Source: Gluconobacter vitians
GTDB lineage: Bacteria; Pseudomonadota; Alphaproteobacteria; Acetobacterales; Acetobacteraceae
Reading direction: 5' to 3'
Assembly: GCF_015244565.1 (NCBI RefSeq)
Contig: NZ_JABCQG010000009.1
Span: 62,001 to 126,000 of the forward strand
Length of the DNA: 64,000 bases
This document shows positions 1 to 8,896 of the stretch, piece by piece (positions within the stretch are counted from its first letter, which is position 1; each line of letters begins with the position of its first letter). The notes under the pieces are model-generated. The model was given only the letters and a program-made list of their open reading frames with translations. It was not told the origin of the DNA and made no database searches. The position numbers and the translations under genes are program-made.

Positions 1-1
1 C

Positions 2-259
2 GGCCACTTCTTCTGCCACGTGATGCACCAGGATTACGTGATCAAGAAGGGTTACAACGCCATGAAGGTGGAGCACGACATGCTTCCCGGACTGGATGCC
101 CGCGGGGCGCGCTATCCGGCGGAACACAATGTCGGACATCTCTACAAAGCGCCCGAGGAAATGGTCGAGCATTACCGCAGCCTCGACCCCTGCAACTGCT
201 TCAATCCGGGCATCGGTCTGGCGACAAAGAAGCGGAACTGGGTTGCCGAGAGCGTCTGA
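2..259 (+). CDS. dld: D-lactate dehydrogenase (quinone), C-terminal fragment
   Basis: This is the last 85 codons of a gene that begins before the window. The residues match the C-terminus of the membrane-associated FAD enzyme Dld, which oxidises D-lactate to pyruvate and passes electrons to quinone at the inner face of the cytoplasmic membrane. The diagnostic stretch is AEHNVGHLYKAPE followed by a DPCNCFNPGIG motif and a KRNW ending, close to the E. coli Dld tail. It converges on the TonB receptor, with only 30 bases between the stop codons. That gap ends in a T-run but holds no convincing hairpin. The FAD-binding domain lies outside the window, so integrity of the whole gene cannot be judged. 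Confidence 0.85.
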   Translation, partial: GHFFCHVMHQDYVIKKGYNAMKVEHDMLPGLDARGARYPAEHNVGHLYKAPEEMVEHYRSLDPCNCFNPGIGLATKKRNWVAESV

Positions 260-289
260 CGCGCTCCCGGTTCTCCCGGCCCGGTTTTT

Positions 290-2434
290 TCAGAATGAGG
301 CGGTCAGGTTCATGTTGAAGGACCGCCCCATTCCGGGCAACGGCCCCAGAACACCCGTGGCATCGTAATCACCCAGCGAGAGGCCGCCAAGCGGCAGGTA
401 ATATCGCTGGTTCAGTACGTTCGCCAGTTCGGCATTGAGCGTGAAATACCGCCAGCGATAGCTCCCCCCAAGCCCCAGCAGCGCGTAGCCCGGCGTGCGG
501 GGCTCGTTGCGCAGCCAGTCCACGGTGTCCTTGGATTTCACGAGCGTTACCTCGACGCGACCCGTCCAGTTCTCATAGGTCTCGTGCAGCCCGATCACGC
601 CATTTGCCGGCATCTGGTGATACAGGCCCGAATGCGTCACCAGATCCACGCCGCGCACCCAGTTGATGTTTCCGACAAGCTCGCCCCGTCCGTAAGCCGG
701 TCTGTCCCAGAGGCGTACGGACCCTGAGGCGTTGATGCCGTAGCTCTGCGCACTGTGGTTGACGAAACCCAGCATCGACAGCCCGTTCGAAAAGCTCTCC
801 AGTCGCCGGACGTTAATGTAGTTGTGCGTGTAGGTGTAAAACGGCTGGATTTTCAGGTCCCAGCGCTGCGTCGGGTTGGGGTCATGCCAGTTCACCGTCA
901 CGCTGGCCGTATTGGCGATTTCGGGCGACAGATTCAGGTTTCCCACATAGCCGTTGCCATCGCCAAACCAGCCGATCATGCGCGTCGCCATGCTGCCCAT
1001 GCCCCAGGCATAGCGCTCATACAGGTTCGGTGAGCGCGTCTTGCGGGCATAGCCCCCTTCAATGGACAGACTGTCCAGCGGCTTCCAGCGTCCTGTTGCC
1101 GTGACGTCGAAATTGACGTCCGTCCGGCCGCGTGACGTCTTGTTGAATGTCTCGGCTGCGGCCGCATCCGCCATCGACATCATGCTGCTCCAGGAATAGG
1201 GCGCGACTTTCCCGGTATTCATCATCACCACATCATTGCGGAACCCGAGCTGCGTGGAAAAGCGCGGCAGCCACTGCGCATCCCATTCCGCGAAATGTCC
1301 CAGCCGGTTCCGATGGCCGTTATTGATGTTGTGATAGGTGCCAGGTCCCATCATCATGCTGCGCTGCACAGGCGGCCACCAGTCGTTCAACCCGTTATGG
1401 TCGAAGGAACTGCCCAGCTTGAGCGTATGTTTAAGCCCGAGCGGAATGGTCGCCTTGATCGCATAGGCCGCCGTCCGCGCGTCCGTGTTCATCGGCATAC
1501 CCGTGGTGGCACTATGGCCGCCCTTGTCTGACAGCATATCCATGACATGCGTCACTCGCTGCCAGGATCCGCGCACATCCAGCGTGCCCCAGTTGAAATC
1601 GCCCTTGTACTTGCCGTTCACGAAAGTGGACCGGTTGTTCGTCATGTCCATATACTGGTTGGGAAAGCCCTCATACGGGATGTCCTGCTGCCCAAAGGTC
1701 AGGGCCAGCAGATGATTGGCTTTCTTCACGCCCAGCGTCACTGCATGGTTGAAGCTCAGATAGTCCGTGGACCGCACATGCTGCCCGTTCCCGCCAGCCT
1801 GATAGTCGCTGGCATGGGAATAAGACGCTGTATAGCGCAGGCTGAACATGTCATTGGCGACCGTCAGGGAACCCGAAGCCCCTGACCCGCCGCCATTGCT
1901 GCGATAATCGCCACGCACATGCCCCGTCACGAGGATATTGCCTGTCTTGGCGAATAGCGGGTCTTTCCGTTCGACCTCCACGGTGCCGCCGATACTGTCC
2001 CCGCCCAGACTGACAGGCGTGATGCCCGCAATCGCCACGGCATGGGACACGCTGTCCGGATCGACATAGGACATGGCCGGGTTCATGTGGTTCGGGCAGG
2101 CCGCATCGATCCGCATCCCGTCCACGAGTGTCGCCACGCGGTCATCGGCCATGCCGTTCAGGACGGGGAGGGCGGAAACACCGCCTGCGGAATAGGTGCT
2201 GTAGCCCAGCGCATGGTCCAGAAGATGCGCCGTATCCGCGCTGGTCGTTCGCGGCTGGCGCATGCCGATGACGCTCAACTGTTCGGCCTTGCCAGCTTCA
2301 ACAGACTCTGGCGGGGCAGCGTCATCCTGCGCAGACGCTGATGGAAAAGTGCTCAGGGAAAAAGCGATGGCGGCAAGAAGCGTGCAGGCACGGCATGCGC
2401 TTCCGTCTGCACGGACGCTGAAGAGAGGGAGCAT
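290..2434 (-). CDS. Copper-type TonB-dependent outer membrane receptor (OprC/NosA-like)
   Basis: An outer membrane beta-barrel receptor of about 714 residues. It has an N-terminal signal peptide ending near ASAQ, a plug domain with GGDSIGGTVEV, and a barrel ending in aromatic Phe (NLTASF). The ATG at 2434 is preferred because GAGG lies 9 bases upstream. In-frame ATG 2443 and GTG 2470 are alternatives, and residue numbers here count from 2470. The family is that of OprC, which takes up copper. The plug holds a CxxxM pair (Cys125, Met129) and the barrel an HVM triplet (His308, Met310), the spacing described for the OprC copper site. The protein is rich in Met and His. It lies downstream of the His-rich DUF2946 gene on the same strand, supporting a copper role. 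Transport itself is inferred. Confidence 0.85.
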   Translation of the reverse strand: MLPLFSVRADGSACRACTLLAAIAFSLSTFPSASAQDDAAPPESVEAGKAEQLSVIGMRQPRTTSADTAHLLDHALGYSTYSAGGVSALPVLNGMADDRVATLVDGMRIDAACPNHMNPAMSYVDPDSVSHAVAIAGITPVSLGGDSIGGTVEVERKDPLFAKTGNILVTGHVRGDYRSNGGGSGASGSLTVANDMFSLRYTASYSHASDYQAGGNGQHVRSTDYLSFNHAVTLGVKKANHLLALTFGQQDIPYEGFPNQYMDMTNNRSTFVNGKYKGDFNWGTLDVRGSWQRVTHVMDMLSDKGGHSATTGMPMNTDARTAAYAIKATIPLGLKHTLKLGSSFDHNGLNDWWPPVQRSMMMGPGTYHNINNGHRNRLGHFAEWDAQWLPRFSTQLGFRNDVVMMNTGKVAPYSWSSMMSMADAAAAETFNKTSRGRTDVNFDVTATGRWKPLDSLSIEGGYARKTRSPNLYERYAWGMGSMATRMIGWFGDGNGYVGNLNLSPEIANTASVTVNWHDPNPTQRWDLKIQPFYTYTHNYINVRRLESFSNGLSMLGFVNHSAQSYGINASGSVRLWDRPAYGRGELVGNINWVRGVDLVTHSGLYHQMPANGVIGLHETYENWTGRVEVTLVKSKDTVDWLRNEPRTPGYALLGLGGSYRWRYFTLNAELANVLNQRYYLPLGGLSLGDYDATGVLGPLPGMGRSFNMNLTASF

Positions 2435-2549
2435 GATCCACATCCTCGACTGGTCTGAAAACCCAGTCACGGCGGATCACGCCCTGAAGGCCCGCTTCAG
2501 AAAAGCAGACCGCAGAACCCTTTATCCTCCGCCATGACCACGATAGAGT

Positions 2550-2972
2550 TCAGACGAGGCAGGGAGGCCCTCGGGACGGGGGAAGCAGACGCCGGATCGC
2601 CGGCGGTGCACGTGGCGCACCGGGTTTCTGCCGGATCAGGCGTCCGACGGTTCCACAACCCGGCATGACAGGCAGGCTGGCAAGAATAACAGCCAGAAGC
2701 TGCAACAGAGGGCAGAGCGGACAACTGCCATCATGGGAATGGTGGTGAGAATGATGCCCGGACATCATACCCGGCATTGGTTCCGCCATCACCGCAGGTA
2801 ACGGCGCAATGTCGATTCCCGTCAGGCGCTCGATCGTCGCCCGTGGGCTTTCCTCGGGATAGGCACATCCCTGAAGAACCAGTTGCCCCAGAAATCCCAG
2901 CAACACCGCGACGATGACCGCAAGCGCACAGGCGCGGGACCGTCGGGTTGAAGGGAAAGGATGGGCAGACAT
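2550..2972 (-). CDS. DUF2946 family His-rich exported/membrane protein
   Basis: A 140-residue protein with an N-terminal hydrophobic segment (about residues 15-36), a Met/His-rich middle (GMMSGHHSHHHSHDG, about 67-82) followed at once by CPLC, and a second hydrophobic segment. This layout is typical of DUF2946 proteins, which often sit beside copper-type TonB receptors. The function is unproven. The His cluster and the CxxC-like pair suggest binding of a soft metal such as copper outside the cytoplasm. It precedes the receptor gene on the same strand with about 115 bases between them, so the two may be co-transcribed. The C-terminal 40 residues are rich in Arg and Pro and may be poorly conserved. 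Confidence 0.7.
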   Translation of the reverse strand: MSAHPFPSTRRSRACALAVIVAVLLGFLGQLVLQGCAYPEESPRATIERLTGIDIAPLPAVMAEPMPGMMSGHHSHHHSHDGSCPLCPLLQLLAVILASLPVMPGCGTVGRLIRQKPGAPRAPPAIRRLLPPSRGPPCLV

Positions 2973-3064
2973 GATGCCCGCATCTGGCGCCCGAGCTACG
3001 GCCCGGTCAAGGGAGCAGAATACGGCCCATCCCTATATTTCCGCCGGTTTTCAGCTGATGACGG

Positions 3065-3955
3065 TCAGTGCAGCGGCTTCTGCCGACCCGTCAGGACATT
3101 CCCGGCCGAAGCCGCGGCAATGCACAGCACGCCCATCCAGCGCATGATGGATAGCGCCTCATGCAGGAAAATGAATCCTGAAAGCGCACCCAGCATGGGC
3201 TCCATGCTCAGCAGGATGCCCAGATCACGCGGGCTCAGGTTCCGCATGGCCATCATGTCCAGGATATAGGGCACTGCCGAGGACAGGACCGCAACGCTCA
3301 GCGCGGCGCCGCCCTGCCAGGGATGGGTCAGAACCGTCGGGATCGTGGGGATCAGGCAGGGCAGCAGGATGATCGCCGCCGTGCTCATGCCCAGAGTGGT
3401 CGCAACGGGCGCAGGAAACATCCTGCCCATCCGCGTGCCCGTCAGGATATAGACCACCCAGCCGCACCCGCTCAGAAGAGCCGCCGCTACGCCGAACAGG
3501 TTGAGTGACGACAGGCCGACCGTCGCGCCTTCCGGTCGCAGCAGCAGAAACAGTCCCAGAACCACAAGCCCGGCCCAGCACAGATCCAGCCATCGGCGTG
3601 ACCCGACCAGTGCCAGCGTAAGCGGTCCTGTAAACTCAAGCGCGACAACAACGCCGAGCGGCAGCCGGACCAGTGCCACATAAAAACAGAAGTTCATGAC
3701 CGCAACAGATGCGCCATAGGGCAGGAGCAGCTTCACGCGCTCGACCGTCAGGGTCCCCCGCGTTGGTCGCCAGATGGACAGCAGGATCACGGCCGCCAGA
3801 CACACGCGCAGCCCCACCATGCCGGTCGGACCGAACAGGGGAAACAGCCCCTTTGCCAGCGTTGCGCCGATCTGAAAGGAGGAAATCCCTCCGATCAGAC
3901 ATCCGACGGCCTTGAGCTGGCTATGAGACTCCGTGGTACTGGCCGGTGACGACAC
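3065..3955 (-). CDS. EamA/DMT family transporter, RhtA-like exporter
   Basis: A 296-residue polytopic membrane protein with ten predicted hydrophobic segments in two EamA repeats. Characteristic stretches are GATLAKGLFPLFGPTG near residue 31, PLGVVVALEFTGPL near 98, and a second-repeat motif SLEPMLGALSGF (written here as SMEPMLGALSG). These match the RhtA/threonine-homoserine exporter branch of the drug/metabolite superfamily. The probable role is efflux of small amino acids or metabolites, but the substrate cannot be read from the sequence. It starts at a GTG only two bases after the parE stop codon, so it is probably co-transcribed with and coupled to parE. Confidence 0.75.
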   Translation of the reverse strand: MSSPASTTESHSQLKAVGCLIGGISSFQIGATLAKGLFPLFGPTGMVGLRVCLAAVILLSIWRPTRGTLTVERVKLLLPYGASVAVMNFCFYVALVRLPLGVVVALEFTGPLTLALVGSRRWLDLCWAGLVVLGLFLLLRPEGATVGLSSLNLFGVAAALLSGCGWVVYILTGTRMGRMFPAPVATTLGMSTAAIILLPCLIPTIPTVLTHPWQGGAALSVAVLSSAVPYILDMMAMRNLSPRDLGILLSMEPMLGALSGFIFLHEALSIMRWMGVLCIAAASAGNVLTGRQKPLH

Positions 3956-3957
3956 GC

Positions 3958-5973
3958 TCAGACGTCGAGCTCGTCAACGGACCGGGCATGTTCCTGAATG
4001 AAGCGGAAACGCAGCTCCGGCTTGCGGCCCATGAGGCTTTCGACACGCTCACTAGTTGCCAGACGGTCCTCGGCCGGGGTGATAACCCGCAGAAGCGTAC
4101 GCCGGGCCGGATCCATGGTCGTTTCCTTGAGATCCTTCACCGGCATCTCACCCAGGCCCTTGAACCGGGAGACCTCGACCTTCGCATTCGCCTTGAAATC
4201 GGTCTTGATGCGCCGGACGCGGTCCTGATCATCCATCGCATAGACCGTCTTGGGCCCATGCGTGATGCGATAGAGCGGCGGCTGCGCCAGATGCAGGTGC
4301 CCGTGACGGATCAGCTCCGGCATCTCGCGATAGAAGAACGTCATCAGAAGCGAAGCGATATGCGCCCCGTCCACGTCGGCATCCGTCATGATGATGACGC
4401 GCCCGTAGCGCAGACGGCTGATGTCGAACGATGCTCCGATGCCGCAGCCCAGAGCCTCGGTCAGGTCCCGAAGTTCCTGGTTGGCCCGCAGCTTGTCGGT
4501 TGTCGCGGAGGCCACGTTGAGGATTTTTCCCCGCAGCGGCAGCACGGCCTGCGTCTCGCGGTCACGGGCCTGACGTGCCGAACCACCGGCCGATTCGCCC
4601 TCCACGAGGAACAGTTCCGTCTCGGCTGCATTTTCGCGGGTGCAGTCCGTCAGCTTGCCTGGCAGGCGCAGCTTGCGCGTCGCGCTCTTGCGGGCCGTGT
4701 CCTTGACTTCGCGGCGGCGCAGACGCTCTTCCGCCCGCTCCACCATGAAGGCCAGCAGGGTGTCAGCCTGTTGCGGATTGCCGCCAAGCCAGTGATCCAC
4801 ACGGTCACGCAGTGCGCCTTCGACCAGCCGTGAAGCTTCCTGTGAGGTCAGCTTGTCCTTGGTCTGGCCCTGGAACTGCGGATCGCGGATGAAGACCGAG
4901 AGCTTGGCAGCCACGGAGCCAAGGACATCCTCGGCCGAGATCGCAGCAGCCCGTTTGACCTTGCGCTGGTCGCCCCAGGCGCGCAGCCCCTTGACCAACG
5001 CCGCCCGGAACCCGGCCTCATGCGTGCCACCCTGCGGCGTGGGAATCGTGTTGCAGAACGAGGAGAGCGAGGCCGTACCGCTCTCAAGAAATGCCACCGC
5101 CCATTCCACGCGCCCGCCTGTACGGCCGTCTGCCGCAATCGGCAGCTCGACGTCGCCGGCCCAGATCGGCGTCAGCAGATCCGGATCCGGTCCGAGCTCT
5201 GCCGAAAGGGCGTCTTCCAGACCGTTGGGGAACTGGATGGTGGCCTCGACCGGTGTCTCGTCCCCGGCCTTGATGAGGGACGGCTCGCATTTCCACTGAA
5301 TCGTCACCCCCCGGAACAGCGCGGCCTTGGAGCAGCACATCCGGTAGAGGCGCGCAGGGGAGAAATGATGATTGCCAAAAATTTCCGGGTCGGGCGTGAA
5401 ACGCACCGTCGTCCCGCGGCGGTTGGGCGCATTGCCGACTTCCGCCAGCGGCGCCAGCGAGACACCGCGCACGAAGTCCTGCCGGTACAGCGTCCGGTCC
5501 CGCGCGACCTCGACTTCCAGCTTCTCGGACAGCGCATTGACGACCGAACTGCCGACGCCATGCAGGCCGCCGGAGGTGTCATAGGCCTTGCCGGAGAACT
5601 TTCCGCCCGCATGCAGCGTGGTGAAGATCACCTCAAGCGCGGATTTCTTGGGAAATTTCGGATGGGGATCGGTTGGAATACCACGGCCATTGTCGCGCAC
5701 CATGAGCGTGCGCGGGCCTTCCAGCCGGACATCGATGGTCGTGGCGTGCCCCGCCACTGCCTCATCCATCGCATTATCAAGGATTTCGGAGGCCAGATGG
5801 TGATACGCGGTATCATCCGTGCCGCCGATATACATGCCCGGACGGCGCCGGACGGGCTCAAGCCCTTCCAGCACCTCGATGTCGTGGGCGCCATATTCCG
5901 TGTCGACCGTCCCCTTGCGGGTGCCGCCGGCCCGGGTTTTGCCTGTCTTTCCTGACTCGAACAGATCGCTCAT
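3958..5973 (-). CDS. parE: DNA topoisomerase IV subunit B
   Basis: A 671-residue type IIA topoisomerase ATPase subunit. With ParC it decatenates daughter chromosomes. The GHKL ATPase domain shows EILDNAMDEAVAG (about residues 63-75), DNGRGIP (about 94-100) and GGLHGVGSSVVNALS (about 135-149). The TOPRIM domain shows LFLVEGESAGG and the metal site DADVDGAHI. The C-terminal part has PLYR and RFKGLGEM. TEYGAHDIEVLEGLEPVRRRPGMYIG near the N-terminus is the usual start region. Length and the absence of the long GyrB insertion favour ParE over GyrB. The RhtA-like exporter follows immediately. Confidence 0.95.
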   Translation of the reverse strand: MSDLFESGKTGKTRAGGTRKGTVDTEYGAHDIEVLEGLEPVRRRPGMYIGGTDDTAYHHLASEILDNAMDEAVAGHATTIDVRLEGPRTLMVRDNGRGIPTDPHPKFPKKSALEVIFTTLHAGGKFSGKAYDTSGGLHGVGSSVVNALSEKLEVEVARDRTLYRQDFVRGVSLAPLAEVGNAPNRRGTTVRFTPDPEIFGNHHFSPARLYRMCCSKAALFRGVTIQWKCEPSLIKAGDETPVEATIQFPNGLEDALSAELGPDPDLLTPIWAGDVELPIAADGRTGGRVEWAVAFLESGTASLSSFCNTIPTPQGGTHEAGFRAALVKGLRAWGDQRKVKRAAAISAEDVLGSVAAKLSVFIRDPQFQGQTKDKLTSQEASRLVEGALRDRVDHWLGGNPQQADTLLAFMVERAEERLRRREVKDTARKSATRKLRLPGKLTDCTRENAAETELFLVEGESAGGSARQARDRETQAVLPLRGKILNVASATTDKLRANQELRDLTEALGCGIGASFDISRLRYGRVIIMTDADVDGAHIASLLMTFFYREMPELIRHGHLHLAQPPLYRITHGPKTVYAMDDQDRVRRIKTDFKANAKVEVSRFKGLGEMPVKDLKETTMDPARRTLLRVITPAEDRLATSERVESLMGRKPELRFRFIQEHARSVDELDV

Positions 5974-6040
5974 GTCTGCGTTGTCGCCGTCCCGTCACGG
6001 AACGTCAAGCGAACGCTTCGCGACAGGATCAGAGATTGGC

Positions 6041-6601
6041 TCAGGCGCGGTTCGTGCGACGGGTGGTGGCCCGCTTCGTTACGCCCTTGCGGGAGTGGCG
6101 ATCCACCGTGGCCGGGGCTTCACAGCTCTCATAAGAGGCCGGCTGGGCGACGTCCTTGGCTTCAGCGTAATGCGCCAGGTCGGACGCGGTTTCCAGCGCG
6201 TCGATCTCATCGAACATGGCTTCGCGCTGCTGGCAGAACACCGTGCCGGATTTCAGGCCACCCAGCGACTGGATGTCAGCAAGCTGCGTGATGTAGTCGT
6301 CATGCTCGACCTGGGCGCGACGGCCATAGGTCGTGCGGAAATAGCTGTTCAGACGCTCATCGGCGCTCAGCAGGGCCGGGCGGAACTTGCCGACAAAGGC
6401 ATTGTAACGCTCCTGCGCCTTGCAGGACAGCGCCGTCACCATCAGCTCGGACTTCAGGCCGGCCACATCGAAGGCTTCGTGAGCGGGCGAATTGCCACAG
6501 TCCGCAGCGCGGGCGGACAGGGGATGAACGGCAGCAAGCGTAGCGCAGGAAAGCCCGACAGCAAGCAGGCTCTTGAAGGAACGACGAAAGATCGACGGCA
6601 T
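6041..6601 (-). CDS. Exported protein of unknown function
   Basis: A 186-residue protein starting at the ATG at 6601, with GGAG 8 bases upstream. Residues 1-32 form a signal peptide with an RRSFK basic start, a hydrophobic core and cleavage near SARA-AD. The mature part contains four cysteines (in DCGN, LSCK, VFCQQ and YESCEA) that could form two disulfides in the periplasm, and it ends in a basic tail (KGVTKRATTRRTNRA). I do not recognise a family. The gene lies just upstream of parE on the same strand with 67 bases between. It is divergent from a lipoprotein gene. Confidence 0.7.
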   Translation of the reverse strand: MPSIFRRSFKSLLAVGLSCATLAAVHPLSARAADCGNSPAHEAFDVAGLKSELMVTALSCKAQERYNAFVGKFRPALLSADERLNSYFRTTYGRRAQVEHDDYITQLADIQSLGGLKSGTVFCQQREAMFDEIDALETASDLAHYAEAKDVAQPASYESCEAPATVDRHSRKGVTKRATTRRTNRA

Positions 6602-6913
6602 TGACAGACTCCACAAGACCGGATCGACCGGCCACAACCACTGGAACAGACTACCCGCGGTCGACCCCCTGCGAAAGCTGATTCTGCGTCTGAGGAACGT
6701 GCGGCAAGCCCTTAATCCGAAACATGATTTCGTGGCAGAAAATGGGCGCATACCCTCTCAACACCAATTTATCCGCCATCAGGCATAAAATACCGTCAAA
6801 ATGGTCGCTGTCCCTTCACGCAGTCTTTCGCCCCGTGCTGTCCTGTTCTACATCCGAACGTCTGTCCGCCGTGAAAACGCGGCATGTCCAGTCACGATGC
6901 GTTGGAGTTGACC
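6602..6913. other. Divergent intergenic region
   Basis: About 310 bases separate the start of the exported protein on the minus strand from the lipoprotein start on the plus strand. The stretch is more AT-rich than its surroundings around 6715-6800. It should hold two divergent promoters, but no hexamer pair is convincing by eye. No ORF with a coding character is seen. Confidence 0.5.
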
Positions 6914-7459
6914 GTGCGTCTGCGAGGTTCTGCCATTACCCTGGGTTCGGCACTTGTCGTATCCCTGCTTCTCTCCGGTTGTGCCCAGCAGCCGATCGTC
7001 CAGCGTTCCGTGGCTCCGAATCCCTTCGGCTACCAGCGGACCTCCGCTGTCTGTCACGTCTCCGCCGTCAAAAAGGCCGCTGACGGGACAATGAGTGTCG
7101 ACATGACGGTCCGCAGTGATGACGGACTGTGCTCCATCGCCATCCAGAAGCCGATGGGTGGCAACTATGCCTCCTTCGGTGTCAGTCCGGCGCCGACACA
7201 CGGCAAGGCCTTCCTCTACAATTACGATGGCAAGACCTACGTGGACTACACGCCGGCTACGGCCTATGCCGGAACGGATTCGTTCACGGCCGAGCTGATC
7301 CCCGGTGGCGGCCAGAAGCGCGAGCACCTGACGATCCACGCCACGGTCGACGCAACAGGCGTTGTTGTTCCAAAGCCGCCTGCCGTTGTCGCCCCGACAC
7401 CGACCAAGACGACCACCAAAAAGGCGACTGTCCGTCACACGGTGCGCCGCAAGAAATAA
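6914..7459 (+). CDS. Predicted lipoprotein with Ig-like/cadherin-like segment
   Basis: A protein of about 181 residues. The GTG at 6914 is preferred because GGAG lies 8 bases upstream. An ATG-type start 30 bases upstream is also open. The N-terminus is a lipoprotein signal with lipobox LLSGC, so the mature protein should be lipid-anchored. The middle contains YDGKTYVDYTPATAYAGTDSF, which resembles the repeated YTP..GFxGTDSFT pattern of bacterial Ig-like domains. The C-terminus is a Pro/Thr/Lys-rich tail (PTPTKTTTKKATVRHT). The function is unknown. An envelope structural or peptidoglycan-contacting role is a guess. A strong terminator follows. Confidence 0.7.
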   Translation: MRLRGSAITLGSALVVSLLLSGCAQQPIVQRSVAPNPFGYQRTSAVCHVSAVKKAADGTMSVDMTVRSDDGLCSIAIQKPMGGNYASFGVSPAPTHGKAFLYNYDGKTYVDYTPATAYAGTDSFTAELIPGGGQKREHLTIHATVDATGVVVPKPPAVVAPTPTKTTTKKATVRHTVRRKK

Positions 7460-7482
7460 GCGTCCATCCCGCTGATGGATCC

Positions 7483-7516
7483 AAAAGGGCGGAGAGATCT
7501 CTCTCCGCCCTTTTTT
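7483..7516 (+). terminator. Rho-independent terminator after the lipoprotein gene
   Basis: A perfect 11-bp inverted repeat (GGGCGGAGAGA and its complement) with a 2-base loop, flanked by A4 on the left and T6 on the right. It lies 24 bases after the lipoprotein stop codon. Confidence 0.9.
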
Positions 7517-7531
7517 CATGCCTGACAGTCA

Positions 7532-7566
7532 CAAAAAAAACCGGCGGCCTCACAGGAGACCGCCGG
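7532..7566 (-). terminator. Rho-independent terminator after the OmpA-family gene
   Basis: Read on the minus strand, CCGGCGGTCTC pairs with GAGGCCGCCGG (11 bp, one G-U) around a 4-base loop and is followed by a run of eight T. It lies 26 bases past the OmpA-family stop codon. It is separate from the plus-strand terminator at 7483-7516, so the two convergent genes each have their own. Confidence 0.88.
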
Positions 7567-7591
7567 CTGGCCGGATCGCGGATAGACCGTC

Positions 7592-8746
7592 TTACTTGAA
7601 GTCGATTTCTACCCGGCGGTTCTGGGGTTCGCGGGTATTGGGGCCGGTAACCACCAGCGGGTGGCTCTCGCCAAAACCCTGCGTCGTGATCAGCCCTGCG
7701 GCTACGCCATCACGTACCAGCTCTTCCTTGACCGTGTTCGCACGACGCTGCGAGAGCGCCATGTTGTAGGCCTCGCCACGGTGTCCGGGATGGGCGGCCG
7801 AGGTGTCGGTATAGCCGCTGACCTCGATATGCGTGACCTGCACGGACGTGGAATTGCGTGCCGCAGCAGCCACCACAGCTTTGGCGCGGGCGCTCAGCTC
7901 AGCCGAATCCCAGTCGAAGAACACCAGATAGGTGCGGGTGGGGGCCGGGGCAGGGATCGGCATGGGAGCGGCAACCGGTTTCGGCGGCGGGGGCGCCGGA
8001 TTGAACTCGTAGCGCAGCCCCAGCATCAGGGAATGATTGAAGTCCGTGCGGGTATCGCGGTTACCGCTGGAAACCCCGAATTCCTTGGTCTTGTCCCAGC
8101 CACCATAAATACCGGTTGCCGTGGCATGATGCCCGTTCGGGCCCATCAGCGTGTAGAAGCGGTATTCCGCCGTGGCCGACAGACCCACGACCCAGGGAAC
8201 AGGGAAGGACAGACCGAAGATACCCTGATAGGCAAAGTTCCCGGTCGTGCCGCCCACGTGCTGGTCAAAAGCGCCGTTCGGAGCATGAACATAGGTGTTC
8301 ATCGCCTGCCAGCCATAGCCGATACCGGCGCCAAAATACGGGAAAACCCAGGATTTGCCGATATCCATGTCGAACAGCGCATTGGCCATGACGCCATAGC
8401 CCTGCTGACGGCCACCGACGGATGACGGGAAGGTGCTGGAGCGGAACTGCTGCAGGCGGTTGTTGCGGTAGTTGCCTTCGACTTCGACCCGGAAACCGTT
8501 TCCAAGCCCATAGCCGAGGCTGCCAATCCCGGTTACGCCGGCCTGGTAATGGTCGCGTCCGCTCGGAAAGACAGGGGACAGGCGTGCGGTCTGGTCCTGA
8601 TTGAAGCTCGCACCGCCTTCACCTGCAACATACAGGCCTTTGACGGGCTGTGCGGTTGCGGCACCCATGACGAGAATCGAAACGCCTGCAGTGAACCCGG
8701 CGCGGGTAAGCCAGGTCCTGACAACGGATCGTTGCGTCATGTCCAT
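7592..8746 (-). CDS. OmpA-family outer membrane protein
   Basis: A 384-residue protein (ATG 8746; the ATG at 8740 is equally possible, both served by GGAG). It has a signal peptide ending near GAATAQP. An 8-stranded beta-barrel of the OmpA/OMP_b-brl type covers about residues 30-245, with aromatic-rich alternating strands such as GLYVAGEGGASF and GNGFRVEVEGNYR. After a Pro-rich linker (PAPPPPKPVAAPMPIPAP) comes a peptidoglycan-binding OmpA domain. Its marks are YLVFFDWDSAELS, IEVSGYTDTSA and LSQRRANTVKEEL, with NRRVEIDF at the end. The Asp and Arg of these motifs contact diaminopimelate in the family. It is probably a major structural porin-like protein linking outer membrane to cell wall. 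Confidence 0.9.
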   Translation of the reverse strand: MDMTQRSVVRTWLTRAGFTAGVSILVMGAATAQPVKGLYVAGEGGASFNQDQTARLSPVFPSGRDHYQAGVTGIGSLGYGLGNGFRVEVEGNYRNNRLQQFRSSTFPSSVGGRQQGYGVMANALFDMDIGKSWVFPYFGAGIGYGWQAMNTYVHAPNGAFDQHVGGTTGNFAYQGIFGLSFPVPWVVGLSATAEYRFYTLMGPNGHHATATGIYGGWDKTKEFGVSSGNRDTRTDFNHSLMLGLRYEFNPAPPPPKPVAAPMPIPAPAPTRTYLVFFDWDSAELSARAKAVVAAAARNSTSVQVTHIEVSGYTDTSAAHPGHRGEAYNMALSQRRANTVKEELVRDGVAAGLITTQGFGESHPLVVTGPNTREPQNRRVEIDFK

Positions 8747-8896
8747 TTCTCTCCAACCAGCCAAATCTGCCAACCTTATCTGTGTGTGTTCTTGCCGAAA
8801 GCTCGGACGATGGCAACGCATCACACAGCACAATGCCGCATCATGCGGTTTTCTTTATGACAGGTTCGCCATGTGCTGTGTCTTCCCTCCCACAGT

